Of a stretch of DNA of 16,754 nt, positions 13,706-16,754 are shown one piece after another. The position numbers and the translations under genes are program-made. Below the pieces are notes generated by a model. The model worked only from the letters and a program-made list of their open reading frames with translations, had not been told where the DNA came from and ran no database searches. The stretch's first letter is position 1, and the number at the start of each line of letters is the position of its first letter. This stretch comes from JAVBOD01 sp031551045 (GTDB lineage: Bacteria > Bacteroidota > Bacteroidia > Bacteroidales > UBA932), in contig JAVBOD010000029.1 of assembly GCA_031551045.1 (NCBI GenBank), positions 1 to 16,754 on the forward strand, in the 5' to 3' direction.

Positions 13706-14152
13706 ATGAGGACAAATATACAAAAAATATTGATAACACTAAGTATGGCCTTTTTGCTAAGTGCTTGCGCGAAAGAAGAAAAATCGCCCGTACCGTATGT
13801 AATCATTGACATTAACGTGCCTTTGGCAGCCTATCCCGATTTGGCCGGCGGAAATCCGGTAAAACTCACGAATATACCGACCTCTTCCTGTGGCTATCTC
13901 AATCATGGCATAATTGTTGCCCCTTTCGGGTCGGAATATTATGCCTACGACGCCACCTGTACCAATGACATTTCCCACGCGATAAATATCGACGGCGGCG
14001 GTGCATTTACGGCCACTTGCCCGAAATGCAAGATTGTCTATAATATTTTGGGAGCTAATAACGGTTTCCCCAAAAACAGTACGGGAGTGAGATTGAAGCA
14101 ATATCACGCTTACTCGGCGAACAACAACAGCCGGTTAATTATTAAAAATTAG
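13706..14152 (+). CDS. Rieske-like lipoprotein with altered cluster ligands
   Basis: A 148-residue predicted lipoprotein (MRTNIQKILITLSMAFLLSAC, C21 lipidated). The mature domain follows the Rieske order: a first cysteine in YYAYDATCTND (C85), a second pair in TATCPKCKIVYNILG (C105, C108), then G-rich and VRLKQYHAYS strands. True Rieske proteins have CxH and CxxH binding a 2Fe-2S cluster; here the positions read C85-T-N and C105-P-K-C108, so the histidines are lost or replaced. H91 is six residues after C85. The protein may bind a different metal centre or none. It may be an envelope electron carrier, but that is inference. The next gene on the same strand, 21 nt on, is rubrerythrin. The start is only 4 nt from the divergent lipoprotein start. 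Confidence 0.65.
   Translation: MRTNIQKILITLSMAFLLSACAKEEKSPVPYVIIDINVPLAAYPDLAGGNPVKLTNIPTSSCGYLNHGIIVAPFGSEYYAYDATCTNDISHAINIDGGGAFTATCPKCKIVYNILGANNGFPKNSTGVRLKQYHAYSANNNSRLIIKN
13713..13720 (-). promoter_or_regulatory. -7 box for the basic lipoprotein gene, inside the divergent gene
   Basis: TATATTTG on the minus strand matches TAnnTTTG exactly and lies 11 nt before the ATG at 13701, predicting an almost leaderless transcript. It is located within the first codons of the plus-strand gene that starts at 13706. Confidence 0.5.
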
Positions 14153-14173
14153 CATCATAAAAGATAAACGATT

Positions 14174-14752
14174 ATGGAAAAATCAATTAAAGGAACGCGT
14201 ACCGAGCAGAACCTTTTGAAAGCATTTGCCGGAGAATCGCAGGCGCGCAACCGCTACCAGTTGTTTGCCAAGCAAGCCCGCAAAGAGGGTTACGAACAAA
14301 TTGCCGCTTTTTTTGAAGAAACGGCCAACGAAGAAAAACGCCACGCCACCGAATTTTTTAAATTTTTAGAAGGCGGACCAGTAGAAATTACCGCCGCTTA
14401 TCCGGCCGGAAAAGTCGGCACTACTGCTGAAAATTTATTGGCTGCCGCCGATGGCGAATTGGAAGAATGGGATATCCTCTACAGCGGTTTTGCCACTATT
14501 GCACAGGAAGAAGGATTTCCGAAAGTAGCGGCCAAATTCAAATTAGTGGGAACCGTGGAAAAACGCCACGAAGCGCGTTACCGCAAATTATTGGAAAATA
14601 TCGAAAAGAGCGAAGTGTTCAAACGCGACGAAAAGAAAAAATGGCATTGCCGCGAGTGTGGCTATGTACACGAAGGCAACAGCGCGCCGGAAAAATGCCC
14701 GTTATGCAATCACGAGCAGGCATTCTACGAAATTCTTCCTGAAAATTTTTAA
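14174..14752 (+). CDS. rbr: Rubrerythrin
   Basis: A 192-residue rubrerythrin with both domains. The N-terminal four-helix diiron domain carries E21, E54/H57 (EEKRH), E95/E98 (DGELEEW) and E129/H132 (VEKRH), the expected ligand pattern. The C-terminal rubredoxin domain (about 156-190) has C159, C162, C175 and C178 for one iron. In the cytoplasm of anaerobes it reduces hydrogen peroxide to water using electrons from rubredoxin or an NADH-linked reductase. Length matches the family. It follows the Rieske-like lipoprotein gene by 21 nt with no terminator between, so co-transcription is likely, and a strong terminator lies directly behind. Confidence 0.97.
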   Translation: MEKSIKGTRTEQNLLKAFAGESQARNRYQLFAKQARKEGYEQIAAFFEETANEEKRHATEFFKFLEGGPVEITAAYPAGKVGTTAENLLAAADGELEEWDILYSGFATIAQEEGFPKVAAKFKLVGTVEKRHEARYRKLLENIEKSEVFKRDEKKKWHCRECGYVHEGNSAPEKCPLCNHEQAFYEILPENF

Positions 14753-14772
14753 AGAAAATTTTCTATCATCAA

Positions 14773-14804
14773 AAGAGCCTAAGGATATTTTTCGTTAGGC
14801 TCTT
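14773..14804. terminator. Bidirectional terminator between rbr and ribF
   Basis: AAGAGCCTAA (14773-14782) pairs perfectly with TTAGGCTCTT (14795-14804) around a 12-nt loop, followed by CTTTTT on the plus strand. It is placed between the convergent rbr and ribF genes; the A-run on its left also gives a T-run for the minus-strand transcript. Confidence 0.88.
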
Positions 14805-14808
14805 CTTT

Positions 14809-15714
14809 TTACCGGATGTTTATAGCTTTGCAGCGTTGTTTATCCGCTTCCAATTGCACTTTGAGTTCGTCTAACGAGTCGAATTTCTGCTCATCGCGGA
14901 TACGGGCAATAATGCGGACTTCCATCGGTTGTCCGTAAATATCTTCATTAAAATTGAAAATATGCGTTTCGATGGTGCATACCGGAGGCTGGTTTACGGT
15001 CGGCCGTATGCCGATGTTCATCATACCATTATATTTTTTCTCGGCAGCCAGCACTTCTACCGCATAAACGCCATTGGCGGGCAACTGTTTCAACGGTTCG
15101 TACAGTTGCATGTTGGCGGTGGGGAAACCCAACGTGCGGCCTATTTTATTCCCTTCGACCACCACGCCTTGCAACGTATAACGATAGCCCAAACAGGCAT
15201 TGGCATAAGCCACGTCGCCAATTGTCAGCGCCTCGCGGATTTTAGTTGAACTTACCGAGTCCAGATGATGCGAAACGGCATCGCCCATTTTCACGGGAGC
15301 CACTTGCGTAACCGATATGCCCATGCTATCGCCGATTTCTTTCATTGTTTCGTAGCCCGCATCGGCGTTATTTCCCAAGCGGTGGTCGTAACCTATCACC
15401 AAGGTTTTTACCTGAAATTCGTCCCGTAAATACCGTTGGAAGAACTGTTCCGGCGTGTGATTCGCTAATTCGTGGGTAAACGGCAACACATGCACGTGAT
15501 GAATCCCGAATTTGTATAGTAATTTCTTTTTTTCTTCAATGGAATTGAGCAAACGCACGCGTTCGGCATCGCGGTGCAGAATTACCCGCGGATGCGGCCA
15601 AAAGGTAATTACCGCGCTTTCCGTTTGCTGTTGTTGCGCCAATGCCAACACATGCTGCAATACAGCCCTGTGTCCTAAATGTACGCCGTCAAAAAAACCA
15701 GTAGTTGCAATCAT
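14809..15714 (-). CDS. ribF: Bifunctional riboflavin kinase / FAD synthetase
   Basis: A 301-residue RibF. The N-terminal FAD synthetase (adenylyltransferase) domain carries FFDGVHLGHRAVL (about 7-19), VITFWPHP (35-42) and SSTKIREAL (155-163). The C-terminal flavokinase domain has GRTLGFPTAN (192-201) and ETHIFNFNEDIYG (249-261). It phosphorylates riboflavin to FMN and adenylates FMN to FAD in the cytoplasm, an essential activity. Length is as usual (about 305-315). It lies 15 nt downstream of hepT on the same strand with no terminator between, so it is likely transcribed from the mntA promoter, at least partly. I saw no FMN riboswitch upstream. Confidence 0.95.
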   Translation of the reverse strand: MIATTGFFDGVHLGHRAVLQHVLALAQQQQTESAVITFWPHPRVILHRDAERVRLLNSIEEKKKLLYKFGIHHVHVLPFTHELANHTPEQFFQRYLRDEFQVKTLVIGYDHRLGNNADAGYETMKEIGDSMGISVTQVAPVKMGDAVSHHLDSVSSTKIREALTIGDVAYANACLGYRYTLQGVVVEGNKIGRTLGFPTANMQLYEPLKQLPANGVYAVEVLAAEKKYNGMMNIGIRPTVNQPPVCTIETHIFNFNEDIYGQPMEVRIIARIRDEQKFDSLDELKVQLEADKQRCKAINIR

Positions 15715-15729
15715 TGATTTTTGCAGTAT

Positions 15730-16068
15730 TTATTTTTCTAAAAAATTACCAACTTCTTCTTTCAGTTTAGGAAGATGATTGATTACAATACTCCAAAGGA
15801 TATCCAATGATAACGTATCGTAGCCATGAGCTACACGATTTCTTGCATCAATGATTTTACGGGCATTGGTAATAGGAAAATTTTCTTGTGCTTTTAAAAT
15901 ACGATTAGTGGCTTCGCCAATAATTTCAATATTCCGTTCTACAGCGCGCCTAAGTTGAAGATTAGCCGAAAAGTCGTTATAAGATTTAACGCTGTCAACC
16001 ATAAAGGATTCGACTTCCTTTATGGCAGTTAGAATATCACATAAATATTTATCTATAAAATCATCCAT
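15730..16068 (-). CDS. hepT: HepT-like HEPN ribonuclease toxin
   Basis: A 112-residue HEPN-domain protein (former DUF86). The RX4HXY motif of the HepT toxins is complete: R76-NRVA-H81-G-Y83. Length fits the family (110-140). HepT cleaves RNA, and its partner MntA inactivates it, in studied systems by adding AMP to the motif tyrosine. Its start codon overlaps the end of the mntA gene by eight bases, so the two are translationally coupled. It is AT-rich compared with greA or ribF, suggesting acquisition. Directly behind it is ribF, only 15 nt away. Confidence 0.9.
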   Translation of the reverse strand: MDDFIDKYLCDILTAIKEVESFMVDSVKSYNDFSANLQLRRAVERNIEIIGEATNRILKAQENFPITNARKIIDARNRVAHGYDTLSLDILWSIVINHLPKLKEEVGNFLEK

Positions 16069-16360
16069 AAATCAACATTTTAGTAGCATCTATATTTTTT
16101 CGCAGATAAGGATTTTTAATAGCCTGATCTTCCAGTAAATCTACTTTCCTTCCGAACACGTCTTCAAGGGAGTATTTAAAGTCAAAATAATTATTGAAGT
16201 AATCATCCACCTTGTCTTTCTTAAAATCCACGAGAAAGTCAATATCACTTTTTTCATTAAATTTATCAGTAAGTACAGATCCAAACACAAAAAGCTTTGC
16301 CACCTTGTATTTATCACACAAAGCCGTTATGTTTTTCATATATGAATCTATATACTTCAT
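16061..16360 (-). CDS. mntA: MntA-like nucleotidyltransferase antitoxin
   Basis: A 99-residue minimal nucleotidyltransferase. The signature GSX10DXD is exact: G27-S28, ten residues, D39-I-D41 (VFGSVL...KSDIDFLVDF). In HepT/MntA modules it neutralises the toxin by AMP transfer and also represses or balances expression. It is the first gene of the pair and overlaps hepT by eight bases. Its promoter is clear (TTTG-N20-TACCTTTG, 16366-16397), with the -7 box only 5 nt from the ATG, so the transcript should start at or very near the start codon. Confidence 0.9.
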   Translation of the reverse strand: MKYIDSYMKNITALCDKYKVAKLFVFGSVLTDKFNEKSDIDFLVDFKKDKVDDYFNNYFDFKYSLEDVFGRKVDLLEDQAIKNPYLRKNIDATKMLIYG

Positions 16361-16365
16361 CTATA

Positions 16366-16397
16366 CAAAGGTAGATAAAAAAAAGAATCCCTGCAAA
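16366..16397 (-). promoter_or_regulatory. Promoter of mntA-hepT(-ribF)
   Basis: On the minus strand TTTG (16397-16394), a 20-nt spacer and TACCTTTG (16373-16366) fit the Bacteroidota consensus exactly. The -7 box ends 5 nt before the mntA ATG, giving a leaderless or nearly leaderless mRNA. The -33 box lies inside the terminator hairpin of the upstream GGGtGRT gene. Confidence 0.75.
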
Positions 16398-16416
16398 CGT
16401 TGTATTTACAAGGATT
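16386..16416 (-). terminator. Terminator of the GGGtGRT gene
   Basis: On the minus strand AATCCTTG and CAGGGATT pair (one G-U) around a 15-nt loop and are followed by CTTTTTTTT. It ends the upstream gene 32 nt past its stop codon. The mntA -33 box sits in its loop and stem. Confidence 0.8.
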
Positions 16417-16447
16417 TTTTAGGGTTCAATAAAAATATAAGCAATGC

Positions 16448-16754
16448 TTATTTTTTCATGGCTTCTTCAATGGCCACGGCTACCGCCACAGTAGCGCCCA
16501 CCATTGGGTTGTTGCCCATGCCGAGGAAGCCCATCATTTCCACGTGTGCCGGAACCGACGAAGAGCCGGCAAACTGTGCATCGCCGTGCATGCGACCCAT
16601 CGTGTCGGTCATACCGTACGACGCCGGGCCGGCAGCCATATTGTCGGGATGCAAGGTGCGGCCGGTGCCGCCGCCCGAAGCAACCGAAAAATATTTTTTG
16701 CCTTGTTCCATGCATTCTTTTTTATACGTTCCGGCCACCGGATGCTGGAAACGC
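16448..16754 (-). CDS. GGGtGRT family protein, C-terminal part
   Basis: The final 101 residues of a gene whose start lies beyond the right edge. The reading frame is open through the edge (RFQHPVAGTYKKE); the GTG at 16738 is not the real start. The segment contains the family-naming motif GGGTGRTLHPDN followed by MAAGPASYGMTDTMGRMHGD and a glycine/methionine-rich end (GMGNNPMVGATVAVAVAIEE). I recall a protein family named after this motif, about 330 residues long; its biochemical role is not known to me. It is followed by a terminator and is on the same strand as mntA. Confidence 0.8.
   Translation of the reverse strand, partial: RFQHPVAGTYKKECMEQGKKYFSVASGGGTGRTLHPDNMAAGPASYGMTDTMGRMHGDAQFAGSSSVPAHVEMMGFLGMGNNPMVGATVAVAVAIEEAMKK

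Noticed and set aside
13702..13812. N-terminal extension of the basic lipoprotein to 13812
   Set aside because: It would bury the lipoprotein signal 38 residues into the protein and read through the start of the divergent gene.
15715..15729. FMN riboswitch in front of ribF
   Set aside because: The gap to hepT is only 15 nt and no RFN-like structure can fit.

Overview
The window looks like a chromosomal segment of an anaerobic Bacteroidales bacterium (phylum Bacteroidota). The signs are a TonB-dependent receptor with a carboxypeptidase-like N-terminal domain followed by a DUF4249 lipoprotein, promoter boxes of the Bacteroidota type (TAnnTTTG at -7, TTTG at -33) instead of E. coli boxes, absence of Shine-Dalgarno sequences, several lipoproteins, rubrerythrin, an oxygen-sensitive glycyl radical enzyme, and the end of a GGGtGRT-family protein. 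The species cannot be fixed from the sequence.

Layout, left to right. 1-409 is one large imperfect palindrome (about 190-bp arms) carrying small REP-like palindromes. 441-1064 (-) is a CatA-like acetyltransferase. 1065-1415 holds interspersed repeats, a foldback and a terminator. 1416-4825 (-) is a two-gene unit: radical SAM activase (hypE) upstream of trans-4-hydroxy-L-proline dehydratase (hypD), with a possible promoter and a short Tyr-rich leader ORF in front. 5171-6880 is an AT-rich accessory patch: an IS200/REP-type Y1 transposase with a cluster of palindromes in front of it, and a solo HsdR-N-type PD-(D/E)XK nuclease. 7122-10464 (+) is the TonB receptor/DUF4249 pair. 10588-12704 (-) runs greA, HIT, and a thioredoxin-fold lipoprotein that has lost its CxxC. 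12836-13701 (-) is a lipoprotein/membrane-protein pair with a 4-nt stop/start overlap. 13706-14752 (+) is a Rieske-like lipoprotein followed by rubrerythrin. 14809-16360 (-) is mntA-hepT (a toxin-antitoxin module) running straight into ribF. 16448-16754 (-) is the C-terminal part of a GGGtGRT protein cut by the window edge.

How the genes work together. HypE should install the glycyl radical on HypD, which then dehydrates trans-4-hydroxy-L-proline to pyrroline-5-carboxylate; a proC gene would complete recycling to proline but is not in the window. The receptor and DUF4249 lipoprotein form an outer-membrane uptake pair of unknown substrate. Rubrerythrin fits peroxide detoxification in an anaerobe.

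The points I consider most worth a second look are the foldback at 1-409 and the motif it shares with the transposase locus, the divergent gene pair whose start codons are 4 nt apart with nested promoters, the Rieske-like protein with altered ligands, the solo nuclease in the AT-rich patch, the placement of mntA-hepT upstream of ribF with its promoter inside a terminator, and the leader ORF before hypE. I found no tRNA, rRNA, CRISPR array or recognisable riboswitch.
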